Positions 37,360 to 49,662 of a stretch of DNA of 64,000 nt are shown here, piece after piece. The DNA is from Vespula vulgaris (Eukaryota; Arthropoda; Insecta; Hymenoptera; Vespidae): assembly GCF_905475345.1 (NCBI RefSeq), contig NC_066592.1, positions 5,091,001 through 5,155,000 on the forward strand. Reading direction: 5' to 3'. The translations under genes and the position numbers were made by a program. Position 1 is the stretch's first letter, and the number at the start of each line of letters is the position of its first letter. The notes under the pieces are model-generated. The model did no database searches and was not told where the DNA came from. It saw only the letters and a list, made by a program, of their open reading frames with translations.

Positions 37360-40300
37360 TTAATGTATTCTTGTTAAATCTTCAACAATTTTTACGAGAT
37401 CATCAACCGTTGCTTCTTTCTTCATACCGCTACCATCATCGATCTGAACAAAAATAATGTGTTTCAAAAAATAGAAAGTAATATTTTTAATATTTTTTAT
37501 TAAAAATAAAGCTTTGCTTACCATAAGACCCATGGCAACCTCTGCCATTTTATCATGACTTAAATCAAGAAAGCTCTCTATTAAATCACCATCTATGAAA
37601 CCCTCACATTGTTCAATCTTTAATTCAGTATTAAAGCTTCTCCAGAAATTATGTTCAATTTTGCCAACACTTTTAATTACACTTGTTAATCTATCTTCCA
37701 AATTACGAAGAAACTCATAAAATGCAAATGGAATTTGAGTAACTAAACCAATAGCACCGCTTACAGTTCCAAATAGTACACAACCTTGAGTTGGTGTACT
37801 TGACTCACCCAAATTTTGCATTACCAAAGAACCGTGGCGGAAAATATTTACCATATCACCTAAATGAAATTGACCAACTTCTTGCATTTGTTGTCTTTCA
37901 TCCTCAGAAGTAGCTGCACTATAAAAAAACACGCCAAACGAATTCATATTTCGTTTTATTTATAAATACAAGTCAATATTTTCTATCTTTGTAATATCTT
38001 ACCTATCTTTTTGACAAACAAAGAGATTGTAGCAATTTTCAGCTCCCAAAAATGTATCATCATCCAAAATTTCAATAGCTGTCATCCAATTAGGATTGTA
38101 ATCTCTGGCTATTTCTTCAAAACTACCTTCCATAGTTTTGTATTGAAGAAGTGTTAAAGATCTCATAAGATCTCCAACTAAGACGAAGTCACCTTTGGTT
38201 TTAAGATACAGTGCTATAATATGATTAAAATGACTACATTCTAGCCTGAGTTCTTTCTCAGCAGTCCATTCAAACAGACGAACTGTGCTATTGATACTTG
38301 CAAGAAGTTTTCCATTAAATTCTACCAATGAATAACATGATCCTTTGATTTCTTTTTCTGCTACTTGAGTAAGTTTTCCATCACCCCAATGATATAATAA
38401 TATCCTGCCCATTCTCGGTTCAGTTTCATCAGGATTTATTAATGCAGTTCCGACTACATAATAAGAAGTTGGGTCTTCACCTAATTTTGTAGATATTAAT
38501 GATAAGGCATATTCAGTAGGCATTAATGTGTGTGCATGAAGAACTTCAAATGTGTGTTGATCTATAATAAGAAGATTGTGGACTTCAATTTCTTGTCCAA
38601 TTTCGCTGGCTGTATGTCCTGTTGGTTTATTATGAGCTGCTATATGACTACTGCTAGATGTTGAAGCAGCTTGAGTGGATGCAGAGTGTCTAACAATACT
38701 GACACCACTGCTTTCTTGCATATCTACCCTCATTGTGATAACGCCGAAAGTTTGAGAACTTTCTTGATATGCAATTCGTCTAGGTGATTCTCCAAGAGGA
38801 ACAGTTCGTATGTGTAATTTTTGAATTTCATCAATTGTTCCTATAGTTACAGTACTATCTGTAGCCAATGCCAGGCTGTCTGGATATGATTCTGCATTTA
38901 ATGAACACATGTGATTTACTTCTTTCAAGTTAACATTACTAAACACGAGCTTATGATTTGAAGAATAGATGACTGTTGGTCTATCAGAACAAGCAAAAAC
39001 ATTGGTAGTAGATAAGGACCTAAAAGTTCTTAGTACTGTTGGCTGTGTACCTAACGTAACTTTTTTCTTATCTGAGAGAAAGCCAGTCAGTTTATGCAGA
39101 GTAAAGTAATACATACTACCATCTCCAAGTGCACACAGAAGATATGTATTACCTTCAAAACAAGTCATTAAAATCGATCTTGGTATGATTTCACCGCCTA
39201 ATAATTCTTTATTTATTTCTTCTAAAATAGGTATAGTTAAAATTCGAACAGAAATATCTGTCCACAAACCTACTGCAACTACACGTGCTTCATTGCTTCC
39301 ATCCAATGGAGAAATATCCAGACATGCTACCTCATGCTGTAATGTAGCAAATCCTTTTGGAATAATTTGACCATGTATGATCTCCATGTAGAATAAATCA
39401 TTACCAGTGGCGCATAATACTTGAGTACCATTACAAGCAACTACACTAATGGTTTTTTTATTTGTAGGTTCCCATTCAGATACAACAGATTTACTTTCAT
39501 TTGAAATCAATCTTGCAGAGCTTGGTGTAATTTGAATAAATAAATCATTAGTCACATTTCCAGTATGAAAGGTTTGTTCGTCCGCAACAAAGCCTGGTAT
39601 ATCTGTTTCTTCAACTTCTTCGCCATTCAAAGTTAAAATTCTTGTCTGGCCAACAAAAGAAAGTACTAATGTATTATCAAAATTACCACCACCAATTTTA
39701 AGAGCCCACATGCCTTTGATGCCTGGCAAATCGATACTTGCATGTTCTTGAATACCAATACCATTTCTAATGATTCTGAGAGAACCCTCTTTAAAAGCAC
39801 CAGAACAGGTAACCATCTGACCTTGTCCTTGTCTTTCAAGATCAACAACAGCCATGTCAACTATTGGTGCTAGATTTGTAAATGTTTCCATCGGTACACA
39901 ATAAGATCCATTTTCATCTGCCTTTGTTATTAACTTAATCAATTGAGAATCACCTAGACGGCTACCAATAAATATTACACCATTATCCAAATAAGTTATA
40001 CACTCTGGAATGCTAATTTCGCCTAAAAGTTCTACTTTTAAATCTTTTACTACTTGTGTGCCATCAGGTTTCTTTTCTTGTTCTAAAAACAACATGAACA
40101 AATGTCCAGCTAGATCTCCTAATAAATATCTGAGCCCTTGATTGTCTACTTTGGCATAGCATGTTATAGTACTTTGTTTAATAATTGGAGGTACAACAGC
40201 TACATATGTAGTTCCATCGTGATATAAAATACTCTCTTGTCCTATTATAATTGCACCACAAATTGGAGAAGGCACAGGAATGACCATCATAGCTTCACGT

Positions 40301-41166
40301 TCTACATTATCTTGTCTCCATGGGATTTTAACAAATTCTTTATCTCTCAGTGAGATTTCATGTGTTTTTACATGCCTTCCATTGATGTCTTGATGAATTA
40401 AGATCAATGTTGGATTAGCACATCCGTGTAAAAAATTAACATCTTGCACTTGTTGTTCATCCATACGAATCGACGATGCTTTTAACTCTGGATTATGTTT
40501 ATCCAAAGGAATAATTTTAAAAAGACCATCGTATAGTCTAAGTCCTATTACACGTGCTTTAGGATCAATAACAGCTTTGATACCAGTTTCTGAAGCCTTT
40601 CCAATACGATCAGCTACATTTCCATGCGCTCTGGTTCTTATCTCTATATCTTCTCCTTCTCCAATACATTCCAAAATCATAGCATTGTATCTTGTTGTTA
40701 GGAGAAATAACAAATCTTTTCTTTCATACTGTATAAATACAAAAACTTTATGGATACCAATTTAGATCTTATATACATGAGTAAATACAAATATTATATA
40801 GAACATAAAAAACAAAAGCCAAAAAGCAAAAAAAGAAAATTGTAATTAAGGCGTATTGAAGAATCAAGATAACCTTACCGGTGGTCTGAAGAATTTTATT
40901 ACAGCAATTTTTCCATAAATTCCAACTTCCTTTAAGGGCCTCAACCCTTCTGGAGTAACCAGATATATTTCTAATCGTACGTTTTTAGCTAATATTAAAT
41001 TCAGATCCGTTGGTGACGTGAAATTACCTTTAATGAGAGAAATATAAACAGCAAAGATTTTAGAAATTATGTTTGCTATTATTTGAAGAAAATTATATTA
41101 CTTACCAGTCACACAAGCAGTGACAGCTGTAGGTTTATGTGCCGTCACCACGTAATGATGAGACAT
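37360..41166 (-). CDS. DDB1: DNA damage-binding protein 1 (DDB1)
   Basis: Five minus-strand exons (41106-41166, 40879-41027, 38003-40728, 37522-37918, 37360-37443) encode about 1138 residues; human DDB1 has 1140. DDB1 is the adaptor of CUL4 ubiquitin ligases. Its three seven-blade propellers (BPA, BPB, BPC) carry WD-type substrate receptors, including DDB2. The sequence follows the family throughout: SHHYVVTAHKPTAVTACVTG at the start, GLRLYDGLFKIIPLDKHN, AIIIGQESILYHDG, ETFTNLAPIVDMAVVDLERQ, TLGTQPTVLRTFRSLSTTNV, LLIIDQHTFEVLHAHTL, SVGKIEHNFWRSFNTE and the C-terminal DDGSGMKKEAT and LTRIH. I chose ATG 41166 because the family begins MS. An in-frame ATG at 41175 would add MKA. The large central exon of 2.7 kb is normal for insects. 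The gene starts divergently from FICD. Confidence 0.98.
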
Positions 41167-41884
41167 AGCTTTCATAATATTTCTATAAAACCGTTATAAA
41201 AGTTCTTTAACGTTATAACTATAAATCTTAAATCTTAAACGAAGTTTAGAGTGGTTTAGAGTTCTTTACCAGTGTTTTCAATTTAACCCGCCACGAAGTT
41301 GGCTACATTAAATTCGATTGATAGTACTAACCTTTCGATACTATTTTCATTCGATATATTGCTTTCCCTATTTGAAACTTACATATACGTACTTGTACTT
41401 CCTCATTATGTTTTTTATATATTATAAGATTAGTTATGTTTAAATAGATAAATGTCTTATATATAACTTACAAAAAATACGAATACTATTTTATAATTAT
41501 ACTGTACGATAGTATATCTATAAATTTTTATATTAAAACTTGGTTGTAATTGTAGCATAATTTTAATAATAATGTACGTTTAATATATGATAATTACGTA
41601 TCAAAGAACATTTTGCCTGCGATTCAATTGGGTATGTATTTATGTAAATAATCCACACATACATATAAATAATTATATATATTTCAGCTGCACCAAAAAT
41701 GTAGTTTATGTAATAGAGTGAAGGGTATGCAAGTGAATCGAGGTAACCAATAGAAATGAACCACATATATCGGAAAGTCGATTCTAGTCAGTCGTTCTTG
41801 TTGTACGGTAAACGTCATAAGAAAAAGGATGATAGAGTTTAATAAAGAAATCAAGCTTTCGATATATTATTATTTTAATAAAAG
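41167..41884. other. Divergent promoter region of DDB1 and FICD
   Basis: About 720 bp of AT-rich DNA lie between two head-to-head starts. Moderately GC-richer patches flank each gene (41220-41300 and 41690-41830). No coding ORF is supported, and no specific promoter motif is convincing. Confidence 0.5.
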
Positions 41885-44398
41885 ATGCCACCATCTAGCA
41901 CCACAGAGAATTATATATTTTGCACAAAGTCCGCTTACGTGAAGAGTGTGAAAAAAGATGATGTAGACGATATGACACCGAATCGGTTAATCGTGTTTCT
42001 TGTCTTCGTATCAGGGATTGCAGTCGCCGTTATTGGCACATTGTTAACGCAATATATATGTGGATTATCGACAGATTTTACAGGTATGTTTATAAAACTT
42101 TTTATTATAAACAAATTTAATATTAAGAATTCTAAACTTCAGAAGTTCTTTCATTCAAGGATTTCTTTTTAGGGCAGGAGTTCCATCATGTATTTTCACC
42201 ATTGCCTTCAGAAGGCATTTTGAATGTTTATGATGAAGCTGCAATGAGCATCATATTGCAACCATCTGAAGTAGAAAATTCTGAGATAGAAAGAACAGCT
42301 GCATCCACAGCTGAAGCATTATCATCTTTACATTTAGCATTAGAGATGAAACTTTCTGGAAAACAGAAAAAAGCTATAAAATTATTTCAACACGCTGTAG
42401 TATTAGCACCGCATCATCCAGATGTTTTAAATCATTATGGAGAGTTTTTGGAACATATGCAAAATGACGTTATCAAAGCTAATGAGTTTTATATACGTGC
42501 CTTAAGTTATCAACCAAATCATAAAAGTGCCTTAATTAACAGCCAAAGAACTGCACGCGTTGTTGAAGAACTAGATAGGAAATTTTTAAGACGTATTGAT
42601 CAAAAAAGAAATGCATTATCTGCTATACCAGATAACAATGCTGCATTAATACGAGCTAAGAAAGAAGCTTACTTTCAACATATTTATCATACAGTGGGCA
42701 TAGAAGGAAATACTATGAATTTAGCACAAACAAGAGCCATTGTTGAAACAAGAATTGCTGTTGCTGGAAAAAGTATTGATGAACACAATGAAATACTTGG
42801 ATTAGATGCTGCCATGAAATATATCAATGCTACATTAGTTAATAAGTGAGTTATTCTATGATAAAAAAATCATATCACATGTGACATTATTTTCATATGC
42901 ATGTTATTAATTCTAATTGGTTTACAAGTCTTGATTTATATTTTTCTTTATAATTTGGTATGAACTTTCTGAATTAATTTACAAATATTTATTTAAAATT
43001 ATTTATCTCATGCTTTTGGTAGTTTTGTTTTTTTTTTTTTGTTTATAGAGAACTCATTTTGAAGACAGTTTATAGTGCATGATATATTTCGTGAAACTAT
43101 TATAGAAAATACATTTTCATTAATTATCACTTATTAGAATTTGGAATGTAATTTTTGCACATAAGTAATATGTTGTCATATAATGTGACAAGTAATTATT
43201 TCTTAATTTGTTGCAAATATATTTGTATTTAATTTTACAGGTAATATGCAAAAATTCAATAATTTAGAATTTTTTAAGGTCTTGATAAAGTACTTGTATA
43301 AAACATATTAAAATTTTTATCACAAGAAACTGTTTTAAAATATAATTATATTTCTATAATATTTTATATAACTACTTCATATCATTATAGTATAAAACTT
43401 ACATTATATGTAACAGTTTAATAAATTCTTTTATTATGGCTAAATGCTGTATCTAATGCTTTTGCTTAGATTGAACGCTCCAGACTGGAATGCTTATAAT
43501 ACAGCTTGCTGCGGTACTGAGAGTGATCAAACGTTCCAAACGTGAGCATTGTAATATAATCATTAAAATTATTCATTTTGTGTTGTAAAACATTTGTCAT
43601 CACTTTTATAAATTTGTGGAATTGGTTAATTGTTAATTCTTCTCATTGTACAATGCTCTGCAATTAAGGAAAACGACTTGTCTTGTAATTGCTTCAACTT
43701 GTATATTTGCATAGGACCAAACTGAATCTAAATATTTTGATTATTTGCAGAGTAGGATCAATCTCTATAAAAGATATATTAGAAATACACAGACGAGTTT
43801 TAGGACACGTAGATCCTGTCGAAGGCGGACGATTTCGACGTACTCAAGTTTATGTAGGTGGACATATACCTCCAGGCCCTGATGATATACATTACCTTAT
43901 GGAAGAATTTGCTTTGTGGCTAAATAGTGAGAGAGCTATCAGAATGCATCCAGTGAGGTAAAAAAATATATTTTTCTTTTTAATTTATTTAAATGGAAAA
44001 TTTACTTGTTATTAATACGTATAAAAATATTTTGTAGATATGCAGCTCTTGCCCATTATAAATTAGTGCATATACATCCATTTTCTGATGGTAATGGTAG
44101 AACATCCCGTTTATTAATGAATATGATTCTTATGCAAGCAGGATACCCTCCAGTCATCATTCAGAAACAACATCGTCATAAGTATTACGAAAATTTGCAA
44201 ATCGCTAATAGTGGCGATGTCAGACCGTTTGTTAGATTTATAGCCGAATGTACAGAACAAACATTAGATTTATTTTTGTGGGCCACTAGTGAATTTTCTC
44301 GACAAGTCCCAGCCTTAAGTCAAGATATTTTATTTACAGAAAAGCAAAATACAATTATATTAGAAAATGAAAGTAGTGGTGATTTTGAGGACGATTAA
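41885..44398 (+). CDS. FICD: Protein adenylyltransferase FICD (Fic domain)
   Basis: Four constitutive-looking exons (41885-42083, 42173-42845, 43751-43957, 44038-44398) encode about 479 residues; human FICD has 458. FICD is an ER-lumenal enzyme that AMPylates and de-AMPylates the chaperone BiP. An N-terminal signal-anchor at about residues 34-56 (LIVFLVFVSGIAVAVIGTLL) makes it a type II membrane protein. Two TPR-like repeats cover about 115-185. The autoinhibitory motif TVGIEGN lies at 240-246 with the key Glu at 244. The Fic core carries HPFSDGNGRTSR at 373-384 with the catalytic His 373. All are the residues that matter in the family, so the enzyme should be active and switchable. Between exons 2 and 3 the 905-nt intron contains a 72-nt in-phase candidate cassette exon, described separately. 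Confidence 0.97.
43470..43541 (+). CDS. Candidate cassette exon inside FICD
   Basis: A 72-nt segment lies between TTTTGCTTAG and AAAC|GTGAGC, both good splice sites. It is open in the frame required by the flanking exons, which both break codons at phase 2. Inclusion would add 24 residues (starting LNAPDWNAYN, ending SDQTFQT) between the helical linker and the Fic core. Its base composition is clearly richer in GC than the surrounding intron. I know of no such exon in vertebrate FICD. Confidence 0.5.
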
Positions 44399-47061
44399 AA
44401 AATGAAACCAAAGTTATTAGATAAAATGTAAAAAACTGTATGCCAAAGATTATATTAGAATTTTGTATTTTGAGTCATCAAATTTATTTTATTTAAATAT
44501 GACGTCTGCATGATATAGTTCTATTCCGTTAATTGTTCTCATTGCAGTGCAGAGAAAGTAAGTTTATATTGTTAAAGATTAGAACTTATAACATGTCGAT
44601 AAAGTCTTGCCAAAACATTTTTTTCTCTGTCAAACACTTCTTGTAAAATAGTTTTATATTTTGTAGAAGTTACGACTATATTTGTGAAGACGAAATTATT
44701 AAAGTGATTTATTTATACTTCAATATTGTTCCAGCACAAACATGTTTGTTATATCTTAAACTGTTTGTTGATAGAAATTTCTTCCATGCGTTCTGTTGAC
44801 TCTTATATAAATTTAATGTAATATTTCAATTGTGTACAGATTTCAATTCAAATCTAAAACTGTGATGCAATAATGTAAAAAATTTATGTAAGATATACGC
44901 TTTAAAAATAAGTAAGTTATTTGAATATTGTAACTCAGTTAATGAAACAATTTGTAATCATTACTTGCTGGTCAAGTTATATACATATATAACACACACA
45001 TATGTAATATACAAATTATTATAAACAATAATAAATACGCGATTTGTAATCGAAATTATTTGCTTTTCTTTTTTTACTTGTTAAATTTACATATTTTTGA
45101 TTGTCAAAAACAAATAATTATAAACAATTTTTATATTTCATAATTTTATTAGAATTGGAAATAATTTGCTCGTGATTTAATTTGCTTTTTTTAGATTATC
45201 CATACATATAACGGGACATATATATCTTTTATTTAGGATAAGAAGTCGATTGTATGATTTTAGTTGGATTTATTTTTTTATTCATTAAGCAACAACGTGA
45301 AAACTCTGTTTTACATGGATGTACACGTATTTAATTTTGTGTACATCGATTAAAACCGCTCAGAAGTTGACTAAATGCATATGATATTCGGGATTGTATA
45401 TTGTTACTTCGTAATTGTTCTCATAAATTATTTGATTATAAAAAATAAAACATTAACATTTCTCGCTAGTAAGCTTTTATCATCAGTACGTCACTACTTA
45501 TACATAAAACACTTCTTTCCAAAAATCGTATATTATGCTGTTTGTTTTTTTTCTCTCTCTTTTTTTCTTTTTTCTTTTTTCTTTTACAGACAGAGAAACA
45601 CATTTAGCCGATCTTTACCTCTGTCTAAATCTTCTTTTATGTATAATCCTAAGTTAATGTGATACGGCATTGAGAATGGGTGGATCTGGTATTAAAAATA
45701 CGAAATCTCTATTGAATCCACAAATGCTAAGCGTCTACAATGACATTGTAATAATAGACCTCCAATTTTTCAACACTTAGCGCCTGTAGTATCAAGAAAA
45801 TGGTAATAAATGCTTATTCATTATATATATAAAAAAAAAAAAAAATAAAATAAAATAAAAAAAATAAAAAATTAGAGAAATAAGATATTTAATAAATTAT
45901 TCATTCAATGTCGAAAGCATTAATTTGTATATATGTATCTTAATTTTCACTCTGCTATATAAAATTCGGATGGTTCGTAAAAGCCAATATATATATTGAA
46001 ATATTTTGTAGAAATAGTTTTTTTCAAAAGGTACGAATAATGTTCACGTTTTATAGCAGACAAGTGTCGAGAATATTTTTGTGAACTTAATTTGAAATAT
46101 CTTGTTCTTCTCTTTTTTTCCTGTCATAGCGTAATAATACGTATAATAACGTGACATGTACAAGTTAAAGAGCGATTATCCTTTTGCATGCATCGATTTG
46201 TTTATGCTACAGAAGCTCTTAAAAAATAATAAATAATACGCCTTTAAAAGTGACAAGGTAGTAAGTATAATGTGAGCGAGAAGAAATATATATACGAGGA
46301 TATAACTTTTTCAGAGCATGATACGCATGTTTAGTTGATCGTTACATGAGAAACAACAAGAATGTTAAAAAAAAAAAATGTTAGAAAAAACATGTTAATA
46401 AAAAAAGAAAAGTAAGTTCAATATATTGTTCACTCACTATCGATACGAGGAAACTAAAATATTTGTGATCGATGACTTCGATCACCGTCGTGCAAGTTCT
46501 TTTTTTATTATTATCATTATCATCTAAATTGTTATACTTTTGAAATCAGTCGTTATTTGGTTTAAACGCGAGTATCACTTAAGTGTGTAACATGTAAATC
46601 GCCGTAATTTAAGTTTACTTCATTTGTTTCTATTTTCTTATTTTGTTCAAACTGTTTCATACACTAAGGCTTGTTCTATCCGATAGTACACTGGGTCCCC
46701 CGCGAAAATACGCTTAGAATCTAATTCAATGTATTAATTGTAAATTAATGTCTTCTGTGTGTGTGTGTCTGTTTATTTGTTTGTGTTTTGCGTGATAATA
46801 CAAGTGCACACATATTTATCTAGTGATAATCTTGATTTTGGTATTATAAGCATAAATCTTACGAACTGACTCGCATATTGTTCGATAGACAGTGATCGTC
46901 TATATACCTACGACTTAGTTTTTTAAAAATTGTTCAAGATCCTAATTAAAGAAACAGGATCTACGCGCGTTTGACAAATATTAAATATTAATGATGCTGA
47001 AAAGATAAAAAGATAAGGATACAGGTATGTGTATGTGTGTGTGTGTACTCATACAGAAAGA

Positions 47062-47099
47062 AAGAGAGAGAGACAGACAGAGAGAGAGAGAGAGAGAGA
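47062..47099. repeat. (GA)n microsatellite
   Basis: This is an imperfect AGAG run with a GACAGACAG interruption, preceded at 47024-47045 by a short GT run. Confidence 0.9.
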
Positions 47100-47739
47100 A
47101 ATATAGAGCGTGGAAAAGAAAATAATAGATAAATAGAATTGATATACTCATAGAAATCATATATTACTCATAGAAATTGTTCAACACACCGTGACATTCT
47201 GTTCGCGTAATACATGCCCTTCCTCTTTGATTAAAAAAGAAAAAAAGAAAAAAAAAGGAAAAGAAAAACAATTTTCTATTCGAATTGAAAGGAACATCCA
47301 TTTTTTGTCTCTCATGCATATTCTTTCGCACATTAATACCTTAAAATTTGTCTATGTTTTAACGGGAATATACATATTGTATATATAATGCATCTTCGCA
47401 ATGATAAAAGCTTCTCGTAAGATCGAAGTTAAAATTAATTTATCAGACAATTAACGATGTGAAAAAGTGTATGAAAGCGAAAATAATTTCCAGACACTCT
47501 AGCACACACGTATTTGCCATATTCTCTCTCTCGTAATAATCTTGAATTCGTTCTCGATACTTTTATATTTTCTCATGTTCATTAATGCATATATTTATAT
47601 AATAGCTCTCCTAAAACAGTTGCAATAATAACGATACAGTCCTTAATTAATTTAAAATGAAATCTGTTTTACAACACACCGAACGTCCTGCGTCTTATTT
47701 AAACGAAATGACCTATTTTTAATGTATTTTTTATTATAT

Positions 47740-47742
<3 letters not shown>

Positions 47743-47778
<36 letters not shown>
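47743..47778. repeat. (ATT)n microsatellite
   Basis: About twelve ATT units. A similar run lies at 47996-48052. Confidence 0.95.
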
Positions 47779-47995
47779 TTAATTTTTTTCTTCTTAGCGG
47801 TTATAATATATTCTTAAATACATGTTAATTTTTTTATATGCATCACTTTGTTTGGATTTTTAGTTGGTTAACTTCTAGTACGGTGCATACGCGTTATTTC
47901 ATCAACCACACTAATCACGACCCAGAGTACCAGCATTTTCATGTTTATGTATTTATTTATTCCTCTCTCTTTTTTTTCTTCTTCTTGTTCTTTGT

Positions 47996-48052
47996 ATTAT
48001 TATTTTATTATTATTATTATTATTATTATGATTATTATTATTATTATTATTA
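47996..48052. repeat. (ATT)n microsatellite, second tract
   Basis: About 18 ATT units with one ATG interruption. Together with the first tract it makes the false poly-tyrosine and poly-isoleucine frames in this area. Confidence 0.95.
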
Positions 48053-49181
48053 TATTATTATAATTTTTTGTTTTAATATCTCTTGGAGCGAGGACTATCT
48101 TCCAACTTTTGATACGGCTCACATAGTTTGATGTGGGATTACAATGAATGTTATCAATTAAGAGAGGAACAATGATAATCTTCACCCGATACAGGAAACA
48201 ATGCGATCAGAATAAGTCTATCACAGTATTTTGGACAAATAAAATGAATTGGTAAAATACTACGGTATCTATGCGTAGTTGTGAAATATCGTGATACCTC
48301 GCAATGCTTATTTATTGTATCAATGTGGAAGTTACGATATACTTTTTTAAATATCGCCGTTAAACGAACGAATGAACATCGCCGATATGTAGAGAACAAA
48401 CGAGTTCCAAGTCTAATAAAAGTATACGCAGGAAAGAAAAGTGCATCACAGAACTCGTTTGACGATAACTCTTTAAACGACGCTGTACGATCTTAGCATT
48501 TTGACGAGAAATCATTACAAAAGAGGACGAAATTAAAAAATGCTATGAAATGTAAACGCATATAATAAAAATATCTCGAGAAGGAAAAGCGACAATTAAT
48601 TCGAAAGTTTCGAAGACAGTTTGAACAGAAAACTTTCGGTAATAGCAAGTGTATTAAAATGCCATAAAGGAAAAAAAAAGAAAGACACGACTCGTTTGTC
48701 TGTCGGCATTAGAAAATCATCATTAATCCAATTGGACGGGTGTTCTGTTTTGGCTTGAAAATAATCATCTCTTGCGTTAGATTGCCACTAATTTTCTTTG
48801 ATATTCTGTCTCTTCTTATTTTATTTATTTTATTTTTCCCCCGGGATGTATCTCTAACGTCAATCGAATCTTTGTTCCTTTTATTATAATCTTGCAAATT
48901 TCTTCTCGTCAATGAGCTACATCATATTTATGTGGTATGGTCTGTCTACAATCAGTATTAGCGATTCATAAAGGGAACATCGGAATACACAGTACCGATG
49001 ACTAAAATCTGGTGCTAAAAAGTAGAGTATCGGCGGCCTCTTTTCCTGGAAAAAACTGCAAATTGTGTAGTTATATTTCAAAAAGATTTCTCTTTTTTAA
49101 TATAATATTTATATCTTTCTTCTTCTACTGATTTTTGTTTAAAAATAGGATCTCTTCTCTTGATTTTAATTGGAATAAAAT

Positions 49182-49306
49182 GGAGAGAGAGAAGGAGAAA
49201 GAGAGAGAGAGGGGAGGGAGAGGGAGAGGGAAAGAGAGAGAGAGAGAGGAAGAGAGAAAAAAGAGTAAGAGAAAGACATAGAAAAAAGAGAAAAGAGAAG
49301 AGAAAG

Positions 49307-49367
<61 letters not shown>

Positions 49368-49402
49368 GAGAGAGAGAGAGAGAAAAGAGATAGAGAAAGA
49401 GA
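49182..49402. repeat. Long (GA)n tract, CU-rich on the kinesin-13 strand
   Basis: About 220 bp of almost pure purine, with AG/GGA/AAAG variants and a perfect AG core near 49318-49356. On the minus strand it is a pyrimidine tract about 260 bp beyond the kinesin-13 stop, so it is probably in that mRNA's 3' UTR. The ORFs that read through it (Arg/Glu or Ser/Leu repeats) are artefacts. Confidence 0.9.
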
Positions 49403-49662
49403 GTATTTTTGTTCTTATCTCAAAAGGCAAGAAAGGTGTGTCGATAATATATGTATGCAGTCAGGTAACTGTGCTAATCTCAGACGACGAAATTACACTG
49501 TTGTTTCCGACTCTTCCAAGAGCAGAAAGAGTTGACACGCGACAAGAGGAGGACACGATGTGGGCATCTTTTACGAGTTGTTTGCTGGCGCCTTTCCTTC
49601 CGGTAATGTGTTTGTGTGCTTTTATATTTTCTCGTCTTTTTCGTAACTCTTGGTAAGGATCC

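Larger units (their letters stand above)
44399..49662. other. Long convergent intergenic/3' UTR region rich in simple repeats
   Basis: More than 5 kb separate the FICD stop (+) and the kinesin-13 stop (-). The stretch is AT-rich up to about 46 kb, then more mixed. It contains GT, GA and ATT microsatellites and many homopolymer runs. Both genes may have long 3' UTRs here. Listed ORFs in this area are repeat-derived or show no family resemblance. I assign no gene. Confidence 0.5.

Noticed and set aside
43441..43560. Pre-miRNA-like or H/ACA snoRNA-like fold in the FICD intron
   Set aside because: Pairing is imperfect, with several mismatches. The coding cassette-exon explanation accounts for the splice sites, frame and composition better.
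49125..49430. Arg/Glu and Ser/Leu repeat ORFs on both strands
   Set aside because: They are direct translations of the GA microsatellite.
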